Source of the DNA: Verrucomicrobiota bacterium
GTDB taxonomy: Bacteria > Verrucomicrobiota > Kiritimatiellia > UBA8416 > JAIOPI01
Length of the DNA: 8,334 nucleotides
Direction: 5' to 3'
Assembly (NCBI GenBank): GCA_027620105.1
Contig: JAQCIA010000078.1
Coordinates: 1-8,334 of the forward strand
Part shown: positions 1-6,556 of the stretch, one piece after another
Numbering within the stretch: the first letter of the stretch is position 1
Layout of the letters: each line of letters starts with the position of its first letter
Program-made: the position numbers and the translations under genes
Notes under the pieces: generated by a model
Seen by the model: only the letters and a program-made list of their open reading frames with translations
Database searches by the model: none
What the model was told of the DNA's origin: nothing

Positions 1-465
1 TTTGATGTGGCGGTGGACACGGCCGTGTCGCGACGCACGCGCACCGCCAAACTGATTGCCGAGGCCCGCCGTGTCATCGTAGAATCGCGCGTCAGCGATC
101 TGGTCGAGTATCTCGCCGGCACCTGGGTGGCGACGAAGCTCTACGAGGTCTTTGAGGATGCCAAGCTGGCGGAATTTTCCGCGCGGGCGATGCACCTGGA
201 GGGCAGTTTCCAGCGGTTGAAAAGCGATCAGAAGAAGCTGCGCCAGCGGACCTTCAGGGCGGTGCATGAGAAGATCGACAAGGGGATGCGCGAGAGTTTT
301 ACGGCGCGGGGCCGGCAGCGGCGTGCCGGTGATGGTGATCGCGAGGACGCCGCGGCGGCGGCGGAAGAGCTGCGCGCCGGCGCGGCCGAATTGCGGGCCA
401 ATACGGCACGCCAGCGCGATGCGCGGGATGCGGCGGTCGAAAAGGAAGGGCAGCAGGATGGGTGA
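1..465 (+). CDS. atpG: F-type ATPase gamma subunit, 3' part, with extra C-terminal tail
   Basis: The gene is open from the left edge, so its start and N-terminal half are missing; 154 codons plus stop are visible. Gamma is the central rotor stalk that turns inside the alpha3-beta3 head. The call rests on the C-terminal helix pattern: VATKLYEVFEDAKLAEFSAR followed by a helical stretch with LRQRTFRAVHEK, matching the family's LY-x-AL...SE-x-xARM and RQ-x-x-IT-x-E blocks near the normal C-terminus, and on its position directly before a beta gene. A usual gamma ends close to fragment residue 104 (base about 312). Here about 50 more residues follow (bases 313-462), low in complexity and rich in Ala, Glu, Arg and Asp, probably helical or disordered. 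Its stop overlaps the next gene by 8 bases, so translation is probably coupled. Similarity to textbook gamma is modest, so this is an F1-like variant and not a housekeeping copy with certainty. Confidence 0.75.
   Translation, partial: FDVAVDTAVSRRTRTAKLIAEARRVIVESRVSDLVEYLAGTWVATKLYEVFEDAKLAEFSARAMHLEGSFQRLKSDQKKLRQRTFRAVHEKIDKGMRESFTARGRQRRAGDGDREDAAAAAEELRAGAAELRANTARQRDARDAAVEKEGQQDG
443..450 (+). promoter_or_regulatory. Ribosome binding site of the beta subunit gene
   Basis: AGGAAGGG lies 7 bases before the ATG at 458, inside the end of the gamma gene. It is one of the few strong Shine-Dalgarno matches in the window. It decides the start at 458 over the longer open frame, which runs back to 266 but has a basic, non-homologous N-terminus lying over the gamma tail. 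Confidence 0.7.
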
Positions 466-1846
466 GCAGGTGACAGCGCCGCGGCGATCCGAGGGCAAAG
501 TGATTGCCGTGCAGGGGCCGGTTGTGGATGTGCGCTTTGACCGGATTGAGCACATGCCCGATCTGCATGAAACCATTCTCACCCGCGCCTTCGATAAGCG
601 CCAGGTCACGCTGCTTGTGGCCGAGCATCTGGAAGGCAACATTGCCCGTTGCGTCGCGCTGAACTCCACGCTGAACCTCCAGCGCAACATGTCGGCGATG
701 CCGACCGGGTCGGCCCTGCGCATTCCCATTGGCGAGGAGCTTTTCGGCCGCATCATCAACGTCATGGGCCAGCCGGTGGATGGCAAGGGGCCGATCGAGA
801 CCGCGCGGACGGATGTCATTCACAAAGACGTCACGCGTGTGGCGGTGGACCTTAACGCGGTGAAGTCGACCGTGGGGGAAGTGCTCGAAACCGGCATCAA
901 GGCGGTGGATCTTCTGTTTCCCGTGGTGCGCGGCAGCAAGACCGGGGTCATCGGCGGCGCCGGCTGCGGCAAGACCGTGCTGATCTCCGAACTGATCCAC
1001 AACATCGTGGAGGAGCATGACGGGGCCTGCGTGTTCGCGGGCATCGGCGAACGCATCCGCGAAGGCAATGAGCTGTACTACGAATTTGAGCAGGCGGGGA
1101 TCTTAAGCAAAGTCATGATGGCCTTTGGCCAGATGGACGAACCGCCGGGGGCGCGCTTCAATGTGGTCAAGACCGGCATCACGCTCGCGGAGTATCTGCA
1201 GTCGACGGGGCGCGAGGTGCTGTTGTTCATGGACAATGTGTTTCGCTTTGTGCAGGCGGGCGCGGAGATTTCCACGCTGCTGGGGCGCACGCCCTCCGAA
1301 ACCGGCTATCAGCCCACCCTTGCTTCGGAGGTTGGCGAAGTGCATGAGCGCATTCGCGGCAGCATTTCCGCCTTCGAAGCCGTGTATGTGCCGGCCGACG
1401 ACCTCACCGATCCGGCGGTGGTGGCGATTTTCAGCTACCTCGACGCGGTCATGGTGCTGTCCCGCGAACGCACCCAGTTGGGGCTCTATCCCGCGATCGA
1501 CCCCCTGGCATCGTCCTGCTCCAGCTTGAATGCCGCGACGGTGGGACCGCGCCATTATCACTTGTCGCAGGAAACGCAACGCATTCTGACGAAATATGAT
1601 GAACTGCGGCGCATCGTGGCGGTCATCGGCATCGACGAGCTTTCCCGCGCGGATCGCACGCTCTATGAGCGCGCGCGCAAGCTGCAGAATTTCCTCACCC
1701 AGCCCATGTTTGTTGCCGAGTCCTATGTCGGCAAGAAGGGCGCCTACGTCCGCACGGAGCAGACGCTCGACGGTGTCGAAAAGATCATCGACGGAAAAAT
1801 GGATGGCACCCCCGAGGAAGAGCTCTACATGATCGGGGCGATCTAA
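458..1846 (+). CDS. atpD: F-type ATPase beta subunit, divergent form
   Basis: A 462-residue catalytic subunit of an F1-type ATPase, which makes or hydrolyses ATP in the cytoplasmic head. The length is normal (E. coli has 460). Visible in order: beta-barrel N-domain (about 10-85); P-loop GGAGCGKT at 166-173 with K172 and T173; GERIREGNE at 196-204 with catalytic E198 and R199; GQMDEPPGAR near 225-234; Walker B FMDN with D259, then FRF; GYQPTLASE; PADDLTDPA; adenine-stacking Y344 in LYPAIDPL; DELSRAD at 393-399 in the torque helix region; FLTQPMFVAE; ending in YMIGAI. Catalytic residues are kept, so it should be active. Oddities: Cys in the P-loop where Val is usual, Ile for Thr in GERT, MDEPPGAR for MNEPPGAR, DELSRAD for DELSEED, about four residues missing from the loop after HERI, and DSTSR replaced by ASSCS. 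It overlaps gamma by 8 bases, and no epsilon gene follows. Confidence 0.93.
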   Translation: MGEQVTAPRRSEGKVIAVQGPVVDVRFDRIEHMPDLHETILTRAFDKRQVTLLVAEHLEGNIARCVALNSTLNLQRNMSAMPTGSALRIPIGEELFGRIINVMGQPVDGKGPIETARTDVIHKDVTRVAVDLNAVKSTVGEVLETGIKAVDLLFPVVRGSKTGVIGGAGCGKTVLISELIHNIVEEHDGACVFAGIGERIREGNELYYEFEQAGILSKVMMAFGQMDEPPGARFNVVKTGITLAEYLQSTGREVLLFMDNVFRFVQAGAEISTLLGRTPSETGYQPTLASEVGEVHERIRGSISAFEAVYVPADDLTDPAVVAIFSYLDAVMVLSRERTQLGLYPAIDPLASSCSSLNAATVGPRHYHLSQETQRILTKYDELRRIVAVIGIDELSRADRTLYERARKLQNFLTQPMFVAESYVGKKGAYVRTEQTLDGVEKIIDGKMDGTPEEELYMIGAI

Positions 1847-2003
1847 TCCGGCTGACGCACGCCGCCGCACGTCGTGCAACCGGGTGTGGTTCCGTGGTCT
1901 TTCCGCGCTGGCACTGCGCGCGTGTCTGTATTAAGATTCCACGGGTGTCGCTCGTGGCGCGCGCGATATTCGCGTCCCCGGCCTGCAGCGTCACCCAGCC
2001 CAA
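1847..2003 (+). other. Non-coding gap between ATPase and T2SS operons
   Basis: A 157-base gap with no supported gene. It contains three short perfect inverted repeats: 1867-1877 (5-base arms around one base), 1939-1957 (CCACG/CGTGG around 9 bases) and 1962-1974 (CGCGA/TCGCG around TAT). None is followed by a T-run, so none is a standard intrinsic terminator. A T2SS promoter would be expected here, but no convincing -35/-10 pair is visible. It is the largest gene-free stretch in the window and marks the likely boundary between two transcription units. Confidence 0.6.
1962..1974. repeat. Short inverted repeat upstream of gspE
   Basis: CGCGA-TAT-TCGCG is a perfect 5-base dyad centred about 36 bases before the gspE start. 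It could be a small operator half-site pair or chance in GC-rich DNA; nothing else in the sequence decides. Confidence 0.3.
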
Positions 2004-3641
2004 ATGATGGCCCAACTCAAAGACCGCCTGATCGAACGTGGACTGATCAGTCGCGACCGGCTGGCGGAGGCCGTGGAGATCACGCGGCAAAGCCAGCTGC
2101 CGTTGCCGCGCGTGCTGCTTGATCAGCGGTTCGTGGAGGAGGAGGCGTTGCTGCAGGTGTTGGCAGGCCTGTACGGGCTGGCGTTCATCCAGTTGCGCGA
2201 CACGACGATCGACCCGCGGGCGGTGAAAAACGTATCGGCCAAATTCGCGGCGCACTACGCCGTGATGCCCGTGCGATTGGACGGCAACGTGCTGACGCTC
2301 GCGATCTCCGATCCTTCCGACATGGCCGCGGCGGAGGACGTGGAAACGAATCTGGGTTATCAGGTGGAACGCGTCCTCGCCTGTCGCGCCGACATCGCCG
2401 AAGCCTTGCGCGGGCACTACGGCGTGGGGGCGGAGACGGTGGAGCGGATCCTGGCGGAGTCGGGTCAGACCGAAGCCGATGTGACTGTCGAGGCGGCGCA
2501 CGACCTCGAAAAAATGGCCGCGGACACGTCGGTGGTGAAGCTGGTGAATCAGCTGATGCACGAGGCCATTCTAAGCCGCGCCACCGACATTCATTTTGAG
2601 GTGTATCGGGATGGCGTCATCCTGCGCCGGCGCATCGACGGCCTGCTGTACGACACCAACGTGCACGAGAATATTCGCCTGCTGTATCCGGCGATCATTT
2701 CCCGCATCAAGCTGATGTCCGGGCTGAACATCGTCGAACGGCGCATGCCGCAGGATGGTCGCGCCCGCGTCAAAATCGGCGGGAGCGAGTATGACCTGCG
2801 TATCTCCATTGTGCCGGCCGCGCACGGCGAGGATGTGGTCGTTCGCATTTTGCCGGCCACGATGGTCTTCGATCTCGCGAGCCTGGGCTTCTCCGGCGAG
2901 CAGTTAACGTCCCTGCAAAAATTTTCCGAGTCCCCGCATGGCATCATTTTCGTCACCGGCCCGACCGGGAGCGGCAAGAGCACCACGCTGTACGCCTGTC
3001 TGTCGCGGCTGAACACGCGCGAACGGAAGATTATCACCATCGAGGATCCCGTGGAGTACGAGGTGCGGGGGATCACGCAGACCCAGGTGAACCCCAAGAT
3101 TGGACTCACCTTTGCGCACGCGTTGCGCAGCATGTTGCGCCATGATCCGGACGTGATGCTGGTGGGCGAAGTGCGTGACCGCGAAACCGCCGAGATTGCC
3201 ATCCAGACCGCGATGACCGGGCACCTGGTGCTCAGTTCCCTGCACACCAACGATGCGGCCGGCGCGGCAGTGCGTTTGATTGATATGGGCATCGATCCGT
3301 ATCTGGTGACCTCGACGGTGCTGGTTTTCACCGCCCAGCGCCTGGTGCGGACGATCTGCCCGGACTGCCGGGAGAGTTATGAAGCGTCGGGAACGCGCCT
3401 GTTTCGCGGGCGGGGTTGTCGGCAATGCAACCAAAGCGGTTTTCGCGGGCGCATGGCCATTTCGGAATTGATGCCGCTCGTGCCGGAGATCGCGGACATT
3501 ATTTTAAAGCGCGCCTCGGCGAAACAGATACGCACGCGGGCCGACGAATTGGGAATGTCGACGATGGCCAAGGATGGGTGGGACAAAGTTGCGCGGGGGC
3601 TCACCACGGCGGAAGAAGTGCTGCGCGTGACCACCCTCTGA
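2004..3641 (+). CDS. gspE: T2SS assembly ATPase GspE
   Basis: A 545-residue cytoplasmic hexameric ATPase of the PulE/VirB11 family that drives pseudopilus assembly at the inner membrane. Residues 1 to about 145 form the MshEN/GspE N-terminal domain (LKDRLIERGLISRDRLAEA onward), which docks on GspL. The core follows: Walker A GPTGSGKST at 319-327, Asp box IEDPVEY with E347 and D348, Walker B MLVGEVRD with E389, His box HLVLSSLHTNDA at 407-418, and a zinc-type tetracysteine module C452/C455/C472/C475. The C-terminal DGWDKVARGLTTAEEVLRV block is typical. The tetracysteine loop is short, with 16 residues between pairs where well-known GspE proteins have about 30. ATG at 2004 is the first start after an in-frame stop at 1932; ATG at 2007 is equally possible. 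No good ribosome binding site is seen. The PilB/MshE pilus ATPases are the main alternative, but the neighbouring gspG, J and K genes favour T2SS. Confidence 0.95.
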   Translation: MMAQLKDRLIERGLISRDRLAEAVEITRQSQLPLPRVLLDQRFVEEEALLQVLAGLYGLAFIQLRDTTIDPRAVKNVSAKFAAHYAVMPVRLDGNVLTLAISDPSDMAAAEDVETNLGYQVERVLACRADIAEALRGHYGVGAETVERILAESGQTEADVTVEAAHDLEKMAADTSVVKLVNQLMHEAILSRATDIHFEVYRDGVILRRRIDGLLYDTNVHENIRLLYPAIISRIKLMSGLNIVERRMPQDGRARVKIGGSEYDLRISIVPAAHGEDVVVRILPATMVFDLASLGFSGEQLTSLQKFSESPHGIIFVTGPTGSGKSTTLYACLSRLNTRERKIITIEDPVEYEVRGITQTQVNPKIGLTFAHALRSMLRHDPDVMLVGEVRDRETAEIAIQTAMTGHLVLSSLHTNDAAGAAVRLIDMGIDPYLVTSTVLVFTAQRLVRTICPDCRESYEASGTRLFRGRGCRQCNQSGFRGRMAISELMPLVPEIADIILKRASAKQIRTRADELGMSTMAKDGWDKVARGLTTAEEVLRVTTL

Positions 3642-3687
3642 TGGCGGATGCCGTGTCACGCGCGCCCCAGCGACGCCACCTGATGGT

Positions 3688-4908
3688 ATGACCACCTTCA
3701 TCTACAAAGCGAAACGCGGACCGGAAAAAACGGAAGAGGGTGAACTGGAAGCAGATTCCCGGGCTTCCGCATTGCTGGCGCTGGATCGCATGGGGCTCAG
3801 TCCGATCACGGTGGCGGAGCGTCCGGCCTCGGCACGGCCCGCCCACGTGCGCCAGGCCACGGTGGCCCCATTGCGCGTGCGCGGACGCGATGTCACCGTG
3901 TTCACGCGTCAGCTGGGAAGCTTGATCAAGTCCGGCGTGCCAATTCTGCGCGCCCTGCGCACGATCATTGACCAGACATCCAACCAGCGCCTGCGCACCG
4001 TGGTGGAAGGGATGGAGGCCACGATCCGTGACGGGAGCATGCTGTCCGCCGCCATGCAGCGCTATCCGTCTGTTTTTCCGGCCCTGTATCTGGACATGGT
4101 GCGCGCGGGCGAGTCTGGCGGCATGCTCGATGTCAGTCTGGCGCGCCTCGCCGACGCACGTGAAAAGGAGGAGGATGCGCGCCGCAAGGTGCAGGCGGCC
4201 ATGGCCTATCCGCTGCTCGTGCTGCTGGTCGGGGCCGGGACGGTGTTTGTTTTGCTGTCGTTCTTCCTGCCCAAGATTGTGGTGCTGTTCAAGGATTTCG
4301 CGCACCTGCCGTTACCCACGCGCATCCTGATCGAGACCAGCGACTTCTTTCACGCGTACTGGTACTGGTTGGTTCTGGTGATGTTGCTCGGCGCGGCCAT
4401 TTTTAAGCGACTGAGCGCGGGCGAACGGGGCCGCGCGTTTCTGGACGCGCTCATCCTGCGCGTCCCGCTCGTGCGGGATTTCGTGGTGCAGGCCGACATC
4501 GCCCGTTTCGCGCGCACGCTGGCGTTGCTGGTGAACGCAGGGATCGTGATCGACAAGTCGTTGCAACTCAGCGGCAACACGCTGAGCAATACGATTCTGC
4601 GTGCGGAACTGGACGCGGCGCGGATTAGCACGGTGCAGAAGGGGGCCCCGCTCTCAGAGGGAATCAAGCGGGCCGCGCATTTTCCGCCGTTCGTCGCGAA
4701 CATGACGGCCGTGGGCGAGGAAGCCGGACGGTTGGATGAGGCCTTGCTGGAAGTGGCGGCCTTCTACGAAAAAGAAGTGGAGCAGCAGGCGCGCCTGATC
4801 ACGAGCTTGATCGAGCCGCTCTTAATTCTGGTGGTCGGGGCGATGGTGGGATTCATTGTGGCGGCGATGCTGCTGCCGATTTTTGAACTGGGGACCGGGT
4901 TGCGATGA
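3688..4908 (+). CDS. gspF: T2SS inner-membrane platform protein GspF
   Basis: A 406-residue polytopic membrane protein, the usual length. GspF is the platform that couples the GspE ATPase to pseudopilin extraction from the inner membrane. There are two T2SSF repeats (about 69-195 and 271-393). Each has the family signature: GESGGMLD at 141-148, and GEEAGRLDEAL followed by FYEKEVE at 343-365. Three membrane segments are visible, at about 172-194, 224-239 and 376-398, matching the family topology. The N-terminus (TTFIYKAKRG) is the standard short strand before the first cytoplasmic domain, which supports the ATG at 3688. The gene starts 46 bases after gspE. Its stop overlaps the next ATG as ATGA at 4905-4908, so translation of the peptidase gene is probably coupled. 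Confidence 0.96.
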   Translation: MTTFIYKAKRGPEKTEEGELEADSRASALLALDRMGLSPITVAERPASARPAHVRQATVAPLRVRGRDVTVFTRQLGSLIKSGVPILRALRTIIDQTSNQRLRTVVEGMEATIRDGSMLSAAMQRYPSVFPALYLDMVRAGESGGMLDVSLARLADAREKEEDARRKVQAAMAYPLLVLLVGAGTVFVLLSFFLPKIVVLFKDFAHLPLPTRILIETSDFFHAYWYWLVLVMLLGAAIFKRLSAGERGRAFLDALILRVPLVRDFVVQADIARFARTLALLVNAGIVIDKSLQLSGNTLSNTILRAELDAARISTVQKGAPLSEGIKRAAHFPPFVANMTAVGEEAGRLDEALLEVAAFYEKEVEQQARLITSLIEPLLILVVGAMVGFIVAAMLLPIFELGTGLR

Positions 4909-5792
4909 GTGCCGGTTCGGCGGTGTGGCGACCGCGATCTGCACGGGCGCGGGGCGGCGGGTGGCGGCGGCTGGCGGGGGTGACACTGCTGGCGTCCCAG
5001 GGCCCCCTGGCGGTGGCTGGCACGGCGGATTCGCCCGTGCCGGACTGGAAGGAACTCAAGGGGCAGCATTTCATCGTGCAGCACCAGGCAGACGCCGCCT
5101 ATGCCGGCGAGGTGGCGCGCCGCGCGGAACAGGACTATGACCGCATTGCCCGTGCGCTCGGCATCACGCGGCACGGCGGCTTCTGGCTGTGGGACAACCG
5201 GGCGCGCATCTCGGTGTACGCCACGCGCGAGGCCTACCTCGCTGCCGCGCGCGCGCCGGACTGGTCCGGCGGCGTGGCGCAGTACACGACGCGCACGATC
5301 CTCACGTTTCAGGGGAGTGACGCGTTTCTGAATTCCATCTTGCCCCATGAAATCACGCACCTCGTGTTTCGTGAGTTCATTGGGTTTCGCCAGGACATCC
5401 CGCTCTGGCTGGATGAAGGCGTGGCGCAATGGATGGATGCGTCCAATCGTGGGCGGGTGGTGGCCATCGCCAAGCAGCGCAAGGTGGAGGGGCAGCTGGC
5501 GCCGGTTTCAGCGCTGACCGCGGCGGCCATGGGGCGCGGGGTCGACGCGCGCGATGCGGTGGCATTTTATGCGCAGTCGGCGAGTCTCGTGGGGTTCATG
5601 CTCGCTGCGCATGGCGTCGCCAAGTTTCGCGAATTCTGCGGGCACTTGCGCGACCAGCACACGCTGGAAGATGCTTTGCGATTTACTTATCCCAACACTC
5701 TGCGTAGTGTTGAGGCGCTGGATCGCGCGTGGAATGCATACCTGGAGGCCAAGCCGCATGAGCAGCAAGCGGGGCGGATTTACACTCATTGA
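4905..5792 (+). CDS. Envelope or secreted MA-clan (gluzincin) metallopeptidase
   Basis: A 295-residue putative zinc metallopeptidase. The zinc motif is HEITH (H148, E149, H152) in LPHEITHLVF, and a likely third ligand E171 lies in WLDEGVAQW, 19 residues after H152. The HExxH plus downstream DEG-x-AQ pattern is that of the peptidase MA-like families, so it is probably active; the substrate is unknown. The N-terminus has a basic stretch (RPRSARARGGGWRR), then a moderately hydrophobic run and an AVAG-TA region near 36-40, consistent with a signal peptide and a location outside the cytoplasm. A double Arg precedes the hydrophobic run, but this is not a clear Tat motif. The gene sits between gspF and gspG, sharing ATGA with gspF and overlapping gspG by 35 bases, so it is probably co-expressed with the secretion machine. 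It may mature or guard T2SS components, remodel envelope proteins, or be a substrate; this is inference. Confidence 0.85.
   Translation: MSAGSAVWRPRSARARGGGWRRLAGVTLLASQGPLAVAGTADSPVPDWKELKGQHFIVQHQADAAYAGEVARRAEQDYDRIARALGITRHGGFWLWDNRARISVYATREAYLAAARAPDWSGGVAQYTTRTILTFQGSDAFLNSILPHEITHLVFREFIGFRQDIPLWLDEGVAQWMDASNRGRVVAIAKQRKVEGQLAPVSALTAAAMGRGVDARDAVAFYAQSASLVGFMLAAHGVAKFREFCGHLRDQHTLEDALRFTYPNTLRSVEALDRAWNAYLEAKPHEQQAGRIYTH
5744..5748 (+). promoter_or_regulatory. Ribosome binding site of gspG
   Basis: GGAGG sits 9 bases before the ATG at 5758, inside the end of the peptidase gene. It supports independent strong initiation of the major pseudopilin, which is needed in larger amounts than its neighbours. 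It also fixes the start at 5758 although the frame is open back to 5554. Confidence 0.7.
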
Positions 5793-6159
5793 ATTGATGG
5801 TCGTGGTGATCATCATCGCCGCCCTCGCTGGCATGGTGTTGCCACGTGTCATTCCGGCCTCGGATGAGGCCAAGAAGAACATCGCCAAGGGCGATTTGGC
5901 TAACATTTCCACGGCCTTGAAGCTGTATCGCCTGTATAACTCCGTGTATCCGCCCACCGGCGAGTTGGCCAAGCTCATGGATCCCGCCGGACCTGGACCT
6001 TATCTGGAGAAGAAGCCGATCGACCTGTTTGATAAAAGCCACACCGCGTATTACGACTATAAATTCATCGGCGATGAGTCCGTTCCGCCGTTCATGCTGA
6101 CGTCGCGCGGGCCGGACGGGCAGCTGGGCACGCAGGACGACGTGAAGCTCGACGAATGA
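5758..6159 (+). CDS. gspG: T2SS major pseudopilin GspG
   Basis: A 133-residue prepilin-like protein that, once processed, forms the periplasmic pseudopilus shaft. The leader is MSSKRGG, cut after G7, followed by FTLIELMVVVIIIAALAG with the conserved Glu at mature position 5 (E12); the mature form is about 126 residues, normal for GspG. The long helix continues through ALKLYRLYNSVYPPTGEL, which is typical. The C-terminus has SRGPDGQLGTQDDV (116-129), matching the calcium-binding loop of GspG/PulG. The usual P-x-DPWG-x-PY-x-Y block is altered to PIDLFDKSHTAYYDYK, so the Trp and Gly are missing. The start at 5758 is set by a GGAGG site and the short leader. The gene overlaps the peptidase by 35 bases and shares ATGA (6156-6159) with the next gene. 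A GspO-type prepilin peptidase is needed but not encoded here. Confidence 0.95.
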   Translation: MSSKRGGFTLIELMVVVIIIAALAGMVLPRVIPASDEAKKNIAKGDLANISTALKLYRLYNSVYPPTGELAKLMDPAGPGPYLEKKPIDLFDKSHTAYYDYKFIGDESVPPFMLTSRGPDGQLGTQDDVKLDE

Positions 6160-6556
6160 AGTTTCGTCGCGCGGACAATTTCTCGCAAGCGGTCATGAGT
6201 GCGAACCGCCATTCTGGTTCACGGTGGTCATCCTTTCCACCGGGATCGTGCTCGTGTTGCAGGCGTTCCAGACGTCGGCGACGGCGCTGGGTGCGGCGCG
6301 CGATGCCATGCGCGCCACGCATCTGCTGCGGGGCATGGTTGAGACCATTGCGCGCGACGGCCTTGCCGCCGTGCCGGCTTCTGGCGCCTGCCCCGCGCCT
6401 TACGGCGCGTACGCCTGCCGGGTGACCGCGGCGGCCGGCGGGGGCGAATCGCCTGAAGGGGGCCAAGTGCAGCAGATTACCGTCGATGTCTGGCCTCAGT
6501 ACGCGCCCTCGGCGGTCTTCTCGTTGTCCACGTATCTGTACGGCGACGCCCCATGA
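6156..6556 (+). CDS. GspI-position pseudopilin-like membrane protein, 5' end frameshifted
   Basis: The gene occupies the gspI slot. Two reading frames share it. The coupled ATG at 6156 (ATGA with gspG) opens one frame (MKFRRADNFSQAVMSA...). The recognisable protein is in the frame ending at 6556, which itself shares ATGA with gspJ. That frame has no ATG, GTG or TTG codon between its upstream stop at 6143 and a GTG at 6224 lying inside the membrane helix. The span is 401 bases, one short of a whole number of codons. Adding one G at about 6203 joins the frames as MSAEPPFWF-TVVILSTGIVLVLQAF, giving 133 residues. The joined protein has one membrane helix, then a helical ALGAARDAMRATHLLRGMVE stretch, a small Cys pair (ACPAPYGAYAC) and strands ending in LSTYLYGDAP, which resembles the GspI layout. 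It lacks the G|FTLxE leader. It could be a sequencing error, a real mutation or frameshifting. Confidence 0.6.

Noticed and set aside
266..457. Upstream extension of the beta frame from 266
   Set aside because: The extension is basic and unlike any beta N-terminus, lies over the gamma tail, and a strong ribosome binding site marks the ATG at 458.
1867..1877. Intrinsic terminator after beta
   Set aside because: The stem is only 5 bases around a single base and no T-run follows.
1103..1879. Long open frames on the - strand opposite beta, and similar ones opposite the T2SS genes
   Set aside because: They mirror real + strand genes, show no family motifs, and are His/Arg-rich as expected from antisense reading of GC-rich codons.
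1909..1924. Possible sigma-54 promoter (TGGCAC)
   Set aside because: The -24 half is present, but at the required spacing the -12 half reads GT and not GC.
1927..1937. TATTAA as a -10 element for gspE
   Set aside because: It matches only 4 of 6 bases, and no -35-like hexamer lies about 17 bases upstream.
1874..2122. 82-codon frame across the gap and the start of gspE
   Set aside because: It overlaps the conserved GspE N-domain in another frame and has a low-complexity, Arg/Pro-rich product.
4905..5020. Tat signal peptide on the metallopeptidase
   Set aside because: There is a paired Arg before the hydrophobic run, but the SRRxFLK context is absent and the hydrophobic run is weak, so only a general export signal can be proposed.
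6156..6425. Separate 89-residue protein in the frame of the 6156 ATG
   Set aside because: After about residue 16 it becomes an Arg/Cys/Pro-rich shadow typical of an off-frame reading of GC-rich coding DNA, and the neighbouring frame carries the membrane helix.
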